A stretch of DNA of 64,000 nucleotides from Harmonia axyridis (taxonomy: Eukaryota > Arthropoda > Insecta > Coleoptera > Coccinellidae), in the NCBI RefSeq assembly GCF_914767665.1, contig NC_059507.1:12648001-12712000 (forward strand), read 5' to 3'. Numbering within the stretch: position 1 is the first letter of the stretch; every line of letters begins with the position of its first letter. The notes under the pieces are model-generated. The model saw only the letters and a list, made by a program, of their open reading frames with translations. It searched no databases and was not told where the DNA came from. The position numbers and the translations under genes are program-made. Shown here one piece after another: positions 21,430-33,300 of the stretch.

Positions 21430-24400
21430 ATATAGAGAAGTATTGGGAATTTTGGGTGAAAATAATCTCGTTCGAAAGCATACAGTATTTCTTAGAAATT
21501 CGAGATAAGAAATGATGATAATATAAATTTTGAAGAAAATAGAGCAAGAAACTGATGTTTGTAAGTATTCATCTGAAAGTTTTCAGTTCGGCCCTTCTGA
21601 AGATAATCCTTCAGAAATTATATCAGGGTTGAAAGGATAGGGATATTACTATCCAATTTCCAATTCTGTATATAATGAAATCTTTTGGAAAAAAAAGACT
21701 CACTCACAAAGTTCATTATCAAATATGTGAATACCGGCCGAGAACATCCATTATACATAAACAATTTAGAAATATATTTCCTTATAAGTTTGAATTCCTC
21801 AAATTTTCGTCTAATTAGTACACATAATCTTGAATATTCCACAAATATATAACAGTCGATTACATGAATTTTTGTCTTGTAATAAAAATCATATATGTCC
21901 GAAAAATATCACGACTCTATTTCAGATCTAAATAACATTGTTAGGATACACATATACCACGACCAAATGAGAATGAGATAATCACCTTCTCGTTTGCTCT
22001 GTACTGAAATCGACCACCTAGTTGGGGAAGCAAAATGTTTCCATAGGCGTAGCACATTTTTTTTTATATGGTCACATGAATGTCGTGATGAATAAAAAGT
22101 ACTTGGATCAATGGAACATCCTTCCTTTGTGATTGTGACTGCTTGATTTGTAATTTTTGACGTGTAGAAGGAATTCTATCCAAACACGCCATTATCTTCC
22201 TCGTCTTCTAAAGTCAGAAGAATCAAGCCATCTCTTCGGCAGGCACCCAATATCCTAAATATTAATTCATTTGAATACTACTCCTCCTTGAATGCTTCAA
22301 GTATGAGTTTGGCGATTTGGTCAGCAGTTGATACTTTAGACTTTTTCGGTTTGTAACCAAAACTTTCTTGTTTGAGAAATGCAGTAAATTTTGGAAAACA
22401 GTAGCATTTATATTCTCTTCATAGCCTGACAACATTTCAACATTAAAAATTGACTCCATAAAGTTGAAACTCTAATGGATTTGATTTTCCTGACAAATAG
22501 GAACATCATCACTTAAATTTATAACGAACTTTTGTTGGTATCAATTTTAAAATAGACGGCAGTGGTTTTCCTATTTCTCTGTTAGCTATAAAAAAAATTG
22601 CAGTAATTCCTTTTGAACTAGTCCATTGAATGATACTCTATCAACTCAACGTTTTATGGAAATATATTTCTTGATGTTGTTACAAGAAATCTCGCCATAA
22701 AACATTCATAAATAGGATGAAAAGAGTTGAATTTGAAAAAATTGAAAAGCCACCTGATGTCGCGCTGTTCCACGCCACTGAACGTGCACAGAGAAAAGAG
22801 AATAATTATTCCTTCATCCAATTAGAGCGTTCGGAATGATAGCGGACCCACAATCAGAGGAGGCATTGGAGTCGCTACCATATATTCATTGTGTCTCTCT
22901 AAATGTAGAAATTAACGTCGGTTTTATCTCATTAGAGAAACCACGAATGAGAGAGGTTCGCACTTTCAACCAAGAAAATTACTTGGCGAATCCAAAAGAA
23001 AGGCGAGGAGGGGCAGAGCCTCTAATTAATGACTGTTAATTGGAAAGTGCTGTAAGAAATTCTCCATTCCCATACAATTCGGAATAACGACATCTATTAA
23101 ATGTTCTAGAATTGTAGAGATAAAAGGATGCATGAGATGGTTCTTCAAGCAATACATACACCATTGATGAGGCGGTATCTGGAGATGATGTGAGTGGGAT
23201 CTTGAGCATCTTCCTTCTTGATCTCTGCTGAAGTAGGTATTCGTTCAGTTTTGAAGAAAAAATTTTAACAAAACTTAGATAAACTTTGATTCAGCAAAGT
23301 AATCACCATCTCAGACTATGGTCTTAATGCAAAGAGGAACAAACTTTTGAAAATAAAATTTTTGGACTGATTAGAAGATGCTATAGATCTTCTGATATTC
23401 TAACGAGGGTCGAGTGTCGAACATCATCTGCAGAGACACACATCATTGGAGATTGGTGTTTAAGAAGACATTGGTGTTAACATCTGAGAAGACACACATC
23501 ATTGGAGATTGGTGTTTAAGACGAAGACATTGGACTTTTGAACCACTAGAATCAATATTCTCAGAATTGATATTGATCCTACAAGTCAGCATCAACCAAA
23601 AAGAAAAGGAAAGCCACCAAGATATAGTTTTCCAAATTGATGGTTAGAATTGATATTGAACCGTCTCAAGCCAAATAGGTATGATTCCTATGATTTCTTC
23701 CAAAGACTTGACACTTTCCAAATTCTGTCTGGTGCCCTGATAATAATTTATGAATGTTCAAATATCAATCAACTTGCTCAACTGACAATATTTATTATCA
23801 ACTTTTGATGATTTCTATACAGTATAGGTAAATGAAAACCAGCAATTCAAGAACAATATCTTTGTTGCAATGTTTTTGTCTACTTTTAGCTTATGACATA
23901 TCTCTAAATTGGTCAAGGGCTCAAACTAGCGAAATGTTTCTACTTTACAAAGTGCATGCCAATTGAGGCAAGATATTTTTATAGTTGTCCAAAACACATC
24001 TGTGAATTGCAGCTTTTATACTTATGATGTGAATTGACCCTAATATTAGTCAATTTTAAGGGTGCCGGGCTGTGGATCTCCACTATGCTAAGTATCTATA
24101 TGTCAATTGGAAAAGGACCTTGTTGAGAGAATATTGTTTCTCATAATGGTTTCATATTGTACTTTCTAGCCTTGAGAAAGACCAAAAATAAAGGTCAAAA
24201 CATATGAATTTCATGAAGGATTCTTATCCACTGTCCTCCTGCCAATAATCTACACAACAACATTTCTTTGAACCCTTATTACAACAGGCCTTATGATTTT
24301 ATACAGACCAGTTTTAGGCAATAATTATCCCTCTATACTGCTCATAAAATCTCACTCCTCGAGAACATCCTGGGAAGCCCCGTAGTCGAAAAAGTTATCC

Positions 24401-25336
24401 TCTTTTCAATATCCACCAGATCGATACCAGGACAAATTGTTTGCTCGGATCTCTATTGTAAGACCCTCAATACCCGATCATAAGGTGTCATCTCCATCGA
24501 CAGAAGGATTAGAACGGTTATTGCTCTTCTCCACCAGCTCCCTCTATGGAGCAGCAATAACAGTGGCTCGGAAAGGGGAGGATTAGCATACAAATCTTGG
24601 TTTTGTGGGGATTGTGTAACTTGCAGGGTGAGGTGTTATTATATTCCGTCACCTTCGAGAGATTATATTGTGCGGGTAAGCCGCGCTATGTGTTGGGGTC
24701 TTGTTTTCATTGGGAAAATCGTTATTATATGTTTTCCAAAGGGCGTTGGGGGTTATGTTCATTACGATTTCCACTTACACGGCTGATGAAGAGATCACTT
24801 GGTGACATTCAGTGGTGTTGAATACTTCGGTATTGTAGTCTGTAGAAGCGGGTAAATATTACATCAGTATTGCAGGTTTTTAACACAGATAAAATGAATG
24901 ATGTTACTGGGCAAGGTTGCATTTTATTAAATTTAATTTTCAATTTATATTCCAAATGAATCTTCAGATGAGCCCTGATTGGAAATAAGAATTAGTAGAT
25001 TACATTTCAAAAACATTAGATATCTGAACGATATGAGAGATCTTCGTATTTTTAAAATGAAAAACAATCAGTTTGAATCTATGCTAGGTGATTCTGCAAT
25101 ATTTAGGGTCTGTAGCGGTCCTGGTAGTAAATTTAGTATTATTCACTTCAATATTGAAGGGATTTCTGAGAACAAGTGTGATTTTTTGTCGAAATAGACC
25201 ATAGGCAGTGACGCGGTGGTGAACCTTGTTCAAGAAACCCATAGGGTAACTGGAAAACAACTCTGAGAAAGAGGATTCTTAGCAGGTCAAGTATTGATAG
25301 ATTACGTATTGAGTCCTCTTCATGATCTGGCTTGTT
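21430..25336. other. 3.9 kb without recognised genes or elements
   Basis: Only short frames without recognisable domains (for example 22836-23039 and 24979-25197). The stretch 24320-24800 is more GC-balanced and repeat-free. A small direct duplication lies at 23435-23533. Nothing else was recognised. Confidence 0.4.
23435..23533. repeat. Local direct duplication of about 40 bp
   Basis: GACACACATCATTGGAGATT at 23435 is repeated at 23491, each continuing GGTGTTTAAGA and then AGACATTGG. The spacer contains GTGTTAACATCTGAGAA. Probably a recent replication slip. Confidence 0.75.
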
Positions 25337-26644
25337 TAACTAACTGACAAAAAAACTGCAACACCCAGAAGGAGCTGTTTAAATTTAATTTTTTTTCTAG
25401 TAAAACATAGATAGTACAGCAAGAATTGAATGATTGAATTTGGAGAAAAAAACGTGAAGATTTTTCCATGTGAACAATTTTTGTTACTTCAATATTGTAG
25501 TCGTTTTTTGCAAGTTTTTTAAATTTACAACAAACCAGCTGTTCGAGGAGATCCAAAGTCGATGTTTAGTTGTTGTTAAAATGCCTAGAGCACGTGTACG
25601 AGGAAGTTATCGCCAGTGAAGTGAATTTGAAAGAGGTCGAATTATTGGTCTACAGGAGGCGGGGTTGTCATTTCTAGAAATCGCTAACCGTACGAACAGA
25701 AATCCACCTACTGTTATGAGATGTTGTCAAGCGTGATTTGATAATACCCAAAATCGAAGAAGAGTAGGTACCGGAATTCGAAGGTGTTCAAATGAAGTTC
25801 AAGATCGATTTCTAAGACTTATGGCCATTAGAGACCGATTTGCGACAACTCGATCTTTGGCTGATGAGTTTACCGCCGGATAAGGTCTTTTGAACTGCAG
25901 CATTATCGACTCCATCTTGAGTTACCCCTGACGGTTGAGCATCGCCGGTAACGATTATAGTAGTGCAGAGAAGGTCAACATTGGAATGGGGCATGGCATC
26001 AGGTCGTTTTTATGATGAATCTCGATTCTCCTTGAGCGCACATGATGACCAAAGAAGGGTTAGACGACGTCGGGGAGAAAAACGTGAACCTCATCTTGAT
26101 CTTGAGCGTCATGTACACCGGACAGTAGGCGTTATGGTATGGGGTGCTATTGCACACGCAAGTAGGTCACCTTTAGCCTTTATTCGTGGTAAAATTACAG
26201 CGCTTCAAGAAATAGTGGAGCTAAATGTTCTCCTTCACCTTAATCGGCTCGAGAATCTAATATTTCAGCAAGATAATGCCCGACCTAGTATTAGATCCCC
26301 CGATCTTTCGCCCATAGAGCATGTTTGGGACATCATAGGCAGAAGGCTTGGAAATTTACTCCAGCCCCCACGGACTTTGGCGGCTGTGAGACATGAAATA
26401 CAGGTAGCTTGGGAAAGTATCCCTCAAGAAGAAATAGACCATCTTATTGCATCAAGACCGAGACGTGTTGGGTAGTGTTTAGATGATCGCGGTGGACAAA
26501 CACATTTATGAAAAAAATTATAAATCCTCCTGTTTTTTTCTTCAAATTGCAATAATTTACTCCTTGTTAAACTATGTTCCACAGAGAAAAAATTTAAATT
26601 TAAACAGCTCTTTCTGGGTGTTGCAGTTTCTTTGTCAGTCAGTA
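25337..26644 (+). mobile_element. Tc1-like element, about 1.3 kb, with inverted ends and TA borders
   Basis: Left end ACTAACTGACAAAAAAACTGCAACACCCAG and right end CTGGGTGTTGCAGTTTCTTTGTCAGTCAGT are inverted copies. The match extends inward through GAGCTGTTTAAATTTA. TA borders both sides. The 1.3 kb size is typical of a complete Tc1-like element, and the interior is a decayed transposase on the plus strand. Confidence 0.88.
25581..26475 (+). pseudogene. Tc1-like transposase pseudogene
   Basis: Starts MPRARVRGSYRQ and shows the paired helix-turn-helix region (SEFERGRIIGLQEAGLSFLE, IANRTNRNPPTV), a linker (RFLRLMAIRDRFATTRSLAD), and a catalytic half open from 25963 to 26475 with VHRTVGVMVWGAIAH, IFQQDNARP and SPDLSPIEHVWD (the last carrying the third acidic residue of DD34E). 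The segment that should separate NARP from SPDL (about 25-30 residues) is deleted, so the second-to-third acidic spacing is wrong. Several stops interrupt the N-terminal half, for example in YRQ*SEF. The ending ASRPRRV is typical of the group. Non-functional. Confidence 0.88.
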
Positions 26645-27476
26645 TATATGTCTTGAAGAATTCGTACTTCACATCAGCGCTTTTCTCATTTTTTTTTTGG
26701 TCAGTAACAGTCAATTTACAGCATGAAAAAAACCGTGTGCATATTTGTCCATCTAACATAATTCATTCGAAAAAATACTCGGAGTAGAATTATATAACAT
26801 ATAAATTCGAACCGTGCATCCATTTTTATTAATATCCGCGTGAGTACGAGATGTACAAGTACACGGCAACTCAATTAGCGGCGTTGCAGTGACTTTAAAT
26901 TCATCGAACTGCCTCGTTTCTACTCCCTCACGATAGCCGCTTTGGCGGCCGTGATTAGAAATGCATTATTCAAACAATTACAAGATAAAGAGACAAATTG
27001 TGCCAGCGGACTGGAGAGACTAAATTATGTCTCTTTGGGCGACACTGCTACTGGCAACAATGAGAGCAAGACAAGGTCGTGCGTGCTTTACCGTCCGATT
27101 TCGATCCGGTGGCGCTTTAACAGGCTGCGCTGAAGATTTCGAATGTTGATAAGAGGTTCTTGTTTGGCAGAAGTAGCTACGGGGAATCTTTGGCGATATC
27201 TCTGGTGGTTTTCTTGGGGATGTACCATGGAAATTTAGATTGCTAGTTAGGTCTGCTTGGTTTGTGAATGAATAGATTGCGTTTTTGAGCGGTCGTTCCC
27301 TTCAGAGGGATTACCACCACGTGGTAAGACAAACTTTGGTACCCATTCATTTTCCCTCTGGCGCTCCTGCGAGTATTCTAAAAATATATCAGTGCTTTGC
27401 ACGTATCATTAATGTTTTTGCGGAAATAAACAATTACCAAAAAACTTCCTTTTTTTATTCGAAAATTGAAAATAAA
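26645..27476. other. Unique sequence, GC-balanced in part
   Basis: The stretch 26870-27150 is notably less AT-rich and free of repeats. A 63-residue frame at 26942-27133 has no recognisable domain. Candidate non-coding conserved DNA, untested. Confidence 0.35.
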
Positions 27477-28412
27477 GGGTGCTTTTTTTAGAGCTATAGA
27501 ACTTTAAATTGCAATAAAATAACGATGGATTATTCGATTGACATGAATTTCATTTATCCGCAAGATAATCTTGTGGCATTACATTTTAAATATGATTTCT
27601 GGCATATGACCGCCACGGCTGGCTCGGATGTAGTCCAATCTGGACGTACAATTTTCGATGACTTTTTCCAAAATTTGTGGCCGTATATCGGCAATAACAC
27701 GGCGAATGTTGTCTTCCAAATGGTCAAGGGTTTGTGGCTTATCCGCATAGACCAATGACTCTACATAGCCCCACAGAAAGTAGTCTAGCGGTGTTAAATC
27801 ACAAGATCTTGGAGGCCAATTCACAGGTCCAAAACGTGAAATTAGGCGGTTACCAAACATGTCTTTCAATAAATCGATTGTGGCACGTGCTGTGTGACAT
27901 GTTGCGCCGTCTTGTTGGAACTACAGCTCCTGGACATCATGGTTGTTCAATTTAGGAATGAAAAAGTTAGTAATCATGGCTCTATACCGATCACCATTGA
28001 CTGTAACGTTCTGGCCATCATCGTTTTTGAAGAAGTACGGACCAATGATTCCACCAGCCCATAAAGCGCACCAAACAGTCAGTTTTTCTGGATGTAACGG
28101 TGTTTTGACATACACTTGAGGATGAGCTTCACTCCAAATGCGGCAATTTTGTTTGTTGACGTAGATATTCAACCAGAAGTGCACTTCATCGCTAAACAAA
28201 ATAAAATGGACGTAGTGCGCGATACGTATTCCGCACAGAACCATTATTTTCGAAATGAAATTGCACTATTTGCAAGCGTTCTTCAGGCGTGAGTCTATTC
28301 ATGATGAATTGCCAAACCAAACTGAGGATAAATCACTTGACAGCTGTTGAATCGGTCGCTATCTTGAACAGTAATGCCAACTTTAAGTTATATACCCCGA
28401 AAAAAAACACCC
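27477..28412 (-). mobile_element. mariner-like element, internally deleted, copy 1
   Basis: Ends GGGTGCTTTTTTTAGAGCTATA (27477) and TATATACCCCGAAAAAAAACACCC (ending 28412) form an imperfect inverted pair. About 0.94 kb. The minus strand carries a transposase pseudogene with a deletion between the N-terminal helix-turn-helix and the first catalytic block. A second copy in the opposite orientation lies about 1.07 kb to the right. Confidence 0.8.
27579..28302 (-). pseudogene. mariner-like transposase with internal deletion, copy 1
   Basis: Begins MNRLTPEERLQIVQFHFENN, then GSVRNTYRALRP. It jumps straight to FSDEVHFWLN, followed by NKQNCRIWSEAHPQVY, LTVWCALWAGGIIGPYFF, a block ending ELNNHDVQELWFQ-type sequence, TCHTARATIDLLKD, RFGPVNWPPRSCDLTPLDYF, LWGYVESLVYADKPQTLDHL and the tail GGHMPEIIFKM. 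The first (SDEVHF), second (Q..GATCHT) and third (LTPLDYF) catalytic blocks are recognisable, so the loss is about 100 residues of the DNA-binding/linker part. A frameshift lies at the deletion junction and another near 27925. Confidence 0.82.
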
Positions 28413-29484
28413 GTTATTTATTTTCTTCCATGTAGATTATTGTTTAAGGAAATTATGTGGAAAAACCTATGGAAATCGGTGATTTGTAAGAAAAAATATC
28501 TTTAATTTCGTTTTGAACTGAGCAGCCACGTGGTGGTATTCCCTCTTAACAGATCACTCTATAATTTTGAAACACTGACAGTTCTCTCGAACGGAAAAAC
28601 GGTGAAATTGGAAATTTCCAGGATAGGTTGAGATTTCTTTCTGATAATTTAAAACTACGAATTATACTTTGGCGCGAATGGAAACACTATATTCATGAAA
28701 ATAAAAACCTTTGAGAGGGTTCTATACCGTTTCAGTGATCAGTTCAAAAATTAGTAGTTTTTTTACGTATTTATTTTACGCTAGAGAACATCGTTTATAT
28801 GAGTTTTTACATTTATTCATTTCAAAGAATTCGTCATTATTTATGAATTTTTAGGCGATTGAAAAAAAGGATTAGATTAAGATGAAATCTTATTGGAGAA
28901 AATATATATGCATCATATAGATTAGATTAGACAATAATATTTTGTTCATCTAGGCATCAAAGTACTGCGGCGGCTGAAAGTTTATGAACTTTCAGCTATG
29001 GCCGAGCGTAGCGAGTCTATGAACTATTCAGCCAAGGCAGTCAATCTACTTTGCTGACAGGTTAAACATATAATGTTTTCTTCGATTGTTCATAATGATA
29101 CATGTAGGATATTGTAATTTCAAATTATTACAATTCCCACAATCTTTTCATTTTTCCTGTAGAGATAAATTAAAACGAAATTCGAAAGAAATCGCAATTG
29201 TCAGAATGGTTAGTTGCTATAGAAATGTTTATGTCCATGATAATTATAGTTTGACAACTTATCACATATCTGACAGTTTTTTGGAAAAATATCGGATATA
29301 TTCATATTATGGACAGTGATGGCTTACTCTTCCAAAAATAAGGAAAGTGGCAAAATATATTGATTGTCAGAAAATGTTGAATGTGTTATTATCAATGGAA
29401 ATAATCACTTTACTGCCTAGACAGGAAAGTAGTTGCTTTGCTGCCTAGGCAGGAAAATTAATACTTTGCTGATTGATAGGTATA
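28413..29484. other. Interval between two opposed mariner-like copies, with small hairpin
   Basis: About 1.07 kb. Contains a 24-bp palindrome (28973-28996, GCTGAAAGTTTATGAACTTT...) followed by GGCCGAGCGTAGCGAGTCTATGAA, which looks like a small hairpin-rich MITE. Repeated TACTTTGCTG/GACAGG motifs at about 29050 and 29400-29470 may be its ends. No coding sequence recognised. Confidence 0.4.
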
Positions 29485-30382
29485 GGGTGTTTTTTTTCGA
29501 GGTATATAACTTTAAGTTGACATTACTGTTCAAGATGGCGACCGATTACGTGATTTATTCTCAGTTTGGTTTGGCAATTCATCATGAGTAGACTCACGCT
29601 TAAATAACGCTTGCAAATAGTGCAATTCTTTTTAGAAAATAATGGTTCTGTGCGGAATACGTATCGCGCACTACGTCCATTAGCGATGAAGCGCACTTCT
29701 GGTTGAATGGCTAAATCAACAAACAAAACTGCCGCATTTGGAGTGAAGCTAATCTTCAAGTATATGTCGAAACACCGTTACATCCAGAAAAAATGACTGT
29801 TTAGTGCGCTTTATGATGTGGTGGAATCATTGGTCCGTACTTCTTCAAGAACGATGATGGCCAGAACGTTACAGTCAATGGTGATCGGTATATAGCCATG
29901 ATTACTAACTTTTTCATTCCTGAATTGAACAACCATGATGTCCAGGAGCTGTGGTTCCAAAAAGGCGGCGCAACATGTCACACAGCTCCTGCCACAATCG
30001 ATTTATTGAAAGACCTAATTTCACGTTTTGGACCTGTGAATTGGCCTCAAAGATCTCGTGATTTAACACCGCTAGACTACTTTCTGTGGGGCTATTTGAA
30101 GTCATTGGTCTATGCGGATAAGCCACAAACCCTTGACCATTTGGAAGACAACATTCGCCGTGTTATTGCGGATATACGGCCACAAATGTTGGAAAAAGTA
30201 ATCGAAAATTGGACTCCAGATTGAACTACTTTCGAGCCAGCCGTGGCGGTCATATGCCAGAAATCATATTCAAAATGTAATGCCACAAGATTATCTTGCG
30301 GATAAATAAATTTCATGTCAATCGAATAATCCATCGTTGTTTTATTGCAATTCAATGTTCTATGGCTCTAAAAAAAACATCC
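29485..30382 (+). mobile_element. mariner-like element, internally deleted, copy 2
   Basis: Starts GGGTGTTTTTTTTCGAGGTATA and ends CTCTAAAAAAAACATCC, the same terminal sequences as the copy at 27477-28412 in the reverse order. It has the same internal deletion, with a further 11-bp loss at the junction. About 0.9 kb. Confidence 0.8.
29584..30280 (+). pseudogene. mariner-like transposase with internal deletion, copy 2
   Basis: Same order of blocks as copy 1: an N-terminal helix-turn-helix fragment, the junction at TYRALRP, then SDEAHFWLNG, a WSEANLQVYVETPLHPE block, GGIIGPYFFKNDDGQNVT and VNGDRY. From 29898 a clean 108-residue frame follows (MITNFFIPELNNHDVQELWF, ATCHTAPATIDLLKDL, RFGPVNWPQRSRDLTPLDYF). 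A deletion of about six residues after LLKD removes FGNRL-type sequence. The end GGHMPEIIFKM is shared. In-frame stops near the start and before IIGPY kill it. Confidence 0.82.
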
Positions 30383-31541
30383 TTTATCTGCAAAATTTAT
30401 ATTCGCTCTCAATCGGCGAAAAAATAAATAATTCCATGTCGTATAAAGGAACATGTGTAAATTCATCATTAACATACCATGATCTTCCTCTCTACCTCCG
30501 AGAAGAGACCAACCCGTTGCTTGACGATTAATTCAGTTGCATCGCATGAATTCTTAAAAACCCATCTCTTCACCCCCCCTACCCTTTTGCGACCAGATCA
30601 AAATCTGACATTAAAAGCATTTTAGGATGGATGGTGCATTGATGCCTCTCTTTCGGGGTGATTATAAAAACATTAAAATCTCAGCTCGTTTGCGAAGGCC
30701 TCGTTGATATGCAAGACCCCGTTTCAGCAGCCTCCGAAAGCCTGGACCGACACACAAAAGGAAGAGTTCACAAAAGGGAGTTCGTGTGGGACACGAATTG
30801 ACATTCATGATGATAATGCACAAGAGACGGAGGGAAACCAAGAGGGATTTGCAGGGACTGATAAAACTGTGTAACGTTGACGTCTCTTGAGGATTGGATG
30901 ATCTAAATGATTGGCTCGGTTGTGGTGGTGAGAATACGGTTATAGAGTTCAGATATTGATCTTTTTTGACAATGGTCAGAAGAACTCAGAATCCTGTAAT
31001 GATACAAATGAGAGAGATTATTCCAAAATAACAAAGGACGAACTCTTAGATACTGTAGAGTTAAATGAATTTCAACTGTATATCTACAGTAAAAAAGTAT
31101 AAAATTTGTATTCTGTAATCACCGAAATATGATTCTCTTAAAGTGTGCTCCAACACAGATGAGCACATATGGTATCCATATGTAATCATTGCTGGTTTTG
31201 ATTTATCATTTTATGTTACTTTGTTTTATTGAAATTGTATATCCATTTTTTTATTTCTCTCTTGATATATCACAAAACACCTGTTTTGGTGTCATTGTTT
31301 TTTGGGCTGATTCTATATCAATTTGAATTCAAAAAACGTATTCATTTTTCCCTGAGGTCAAATCTTTAAGATATACAATTTTAGAGAAATATAAGTTACT
31401 TTATTCGAACTCAAATCCGTAAGTGTAGTAAACAAAAGTAGATACGAAATTTTCAATTAAGTTATACAAAATATTATGTCGTACTTACAAACAAAAAAAA
31501 ACATTGAAGGAATCAAATAGTCACTCAAAACTTCGAAAGCT
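30383..31541. other. Unique sequence, no gene recognised
   Basis: 30480-30900 is GC-balanced and repeat-free. The remainder is AT-rich. No domain-bearing frames. Confidence 0.35.
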
Positions 31542-32063
31542 TCATTTCCGCGACATTCTTGAATGTTTTTTTAAACTGTCCCTTTTTAAACTCCAGTAGT
31601 AATCTGCCATCATGTGCATATTTCATCTTCCTTGGTAGTGGTGCTCCATAACTTTAATATCTTGGTGAAATCTTTCACCTTGTTCCTCACTCATGTCTCC
31701 TAAACTTTCTGGAAAACGGTCTAAGTGGCTGTGTAAATAGTGTATTTTAATACTCATATTGCACCTTATGGATTCGAAACTATTAAGCATCTTGTCAACC
31801 ATTCCAACATAATTTTGAGCATTATGTTTGCTTAGAAAATTTTCTACAACTGCAACAAATGATGTCCAAGCTTCTCGTTCAACTTGATTCATTGAATTGA
31901 TGAAGGTAGGATCCTTGATTAATTGTCTTATTTGTGGGCTGTCAAATATCCCTGCTTTGGGTTTTTCTGTGCTCAACTGATGCATTTTTATCCCTATATA
32001 TGCAAAACATAACCCATTCGTATCGAGAGCCTTTACAAAATGCTTCATTATGCCCAACTTTGT
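31542..32063 (-). pseudogene. Fragment of a widespread arthropod repeat protein, function unknown
   Basis: The longest well-conserved frame in the window (about 145 codons). It reads THTKLGIMKHFVKALDT, GIFDSPQIRQLIKDP, FLSKHNAQNYVGMVDKML, CNMSIKIHYLHSHLDRFPES, and LGDMSEEQGERFHQDIK ending HHYQGR. I recognise this as a protein family common in many copies in arthropod genomes (core IKLGLMKxFVKA ... FLHSHLDxFPxNxGxxSEEQGERFHQD). Its biochemical role is not established to my knowledge, and it is probably of mobile-element origin. After YQGR a conserved tryptophan codon is TGA. The same frame then continues NMHMMADYYWSLKRDS, so this is one base change from being longer. A stop lies just upstream of THTKLG. 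The N-terminal half is missing. Confidence 0.7.
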
Positions 32064-32849
32064 ATGTTACAGAGAAAGTATGATTTTTTTCTCTTACTTA
32101 CTCGAATTAGGAGATTAGAAAGGTCAGTTCAGGTACCTGATAGGCAATAGTTCCACTATTTATACATTTACCTGTAATTTACTCAATTACAGAATGACAA
32201 TAAAACCAGTGGATCTACATTAATGAATATGTATTCAGAATTTTTTTGTATATAGAATAAACGGTCAAAAGAAGAAGACAGGAGAATCATTGAACGTTAC
32301 CTACAACTAGAATATGCAAACATCAAGTGAAAACCGACTCAATCACAGACTAAACCTATCAAATAGAAGTTATTCAGAAAAATCAAAACTGTTTATCGAT
32401 AAACAAATGTGTACGAATAATAATAAGGTATTATATTCAGCGAACAACCAGCACATTCATGAATGTAATCACGTTAAATCCCAAGTAAAATGTAACAAAC
32501 TTCTCGGCGTCGAAAACTACCATAATAAAATCAAACATAATCCTCGAAATTTTCACAATGACCTCCTCTTCCTGGTAATATATTTTCGTTTAAACACATA
32601 TAATTGGATAGGCGTCGTTTTCCACAAGCTGAATTATTCCCGACAATATCTTTACGACCTGTAAAGGAATCGTTCAAGTGACAGTTTTACTGTATCTACA
32701 TAGCTGTTCATAAAATATTTAATCTTGGATGGAGGGATTATTTCACAATCATTTTACGGATTAGCATTCACTTGGTTGATGCTGTATGTATTTGATGGAA
32801 AAATCATTTAAAAAAAAAATCCAGGAAAACATTAAACGCCGGGTCAGTA
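32064..32849. other. AT-rich sequence with one unassigned frame
   Basis: A 116-residue plus-strand frame at 32314-32664 is rich in Asn, Lys and His and has no recognisable domain. Its composition follows the AT-rich DNA, so I consider it a chance frame. Nothing else recognised. Confidence 0.35.
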
Positions 32850-33180
32850 CAGTGGCGGATCCAGAGGGGGTAATTACCTCCCCCAAGCCTCGTCCAAATA
32901 AGCGTAGTTGTAGATCACCTTTCACCCAAGAGTATATGCTTTGAATATATTTAGATTGTATTTTTGTTCCGTTCATTATTAATACGATTATTTAAAATAA
33001 AAATATTTTTCAATTACATATTTATATGTTGAGTACATATTGGTGCCTGGAAATATATTTTCATCTCATTTCGGTGACATAGCAAATTGTTTTCATTATT
33101 TCGTATGTCTATTGGAAATAAGATTCATTTTTTTGTTGTCATAGGAAAATATTTATACACCCTAAATTGATCCGCCACTG
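32850..33180. mobile_element. hAT-like MITE with CAGTGGCGGATC ends
   Basis: CAGTGGCGGATCCAGA at 32850 and TTGATCCGCCACTG ending at 33180 form an inverted terminal pair of the CAGTGGCGGATC type common in animal hAT MITEs. Flanks GGTCAGTA and CGTCAAAA agree at 5 of 8 positions, so a duplication is possible but worn. Short frame at 32761-32976 is incidental. Confidence 0.65.
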
Positions 33181-33300
33181 CGTCAAAAGGTTTCAGCACT
33201 CGTTCCATAATTGTTGATTAAAGCTCAATAATTAGGTAAAACTACAATGACTTTTTGAATTATAACATTTATTGGTCAATCGTACTTTTGGAAATACTTA

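Noticed and set aside
26424..26759. 111-codon minus-strand frame
   Set aside because: Antisense to the end of the Tc1-like transposase and its terminal repeat.
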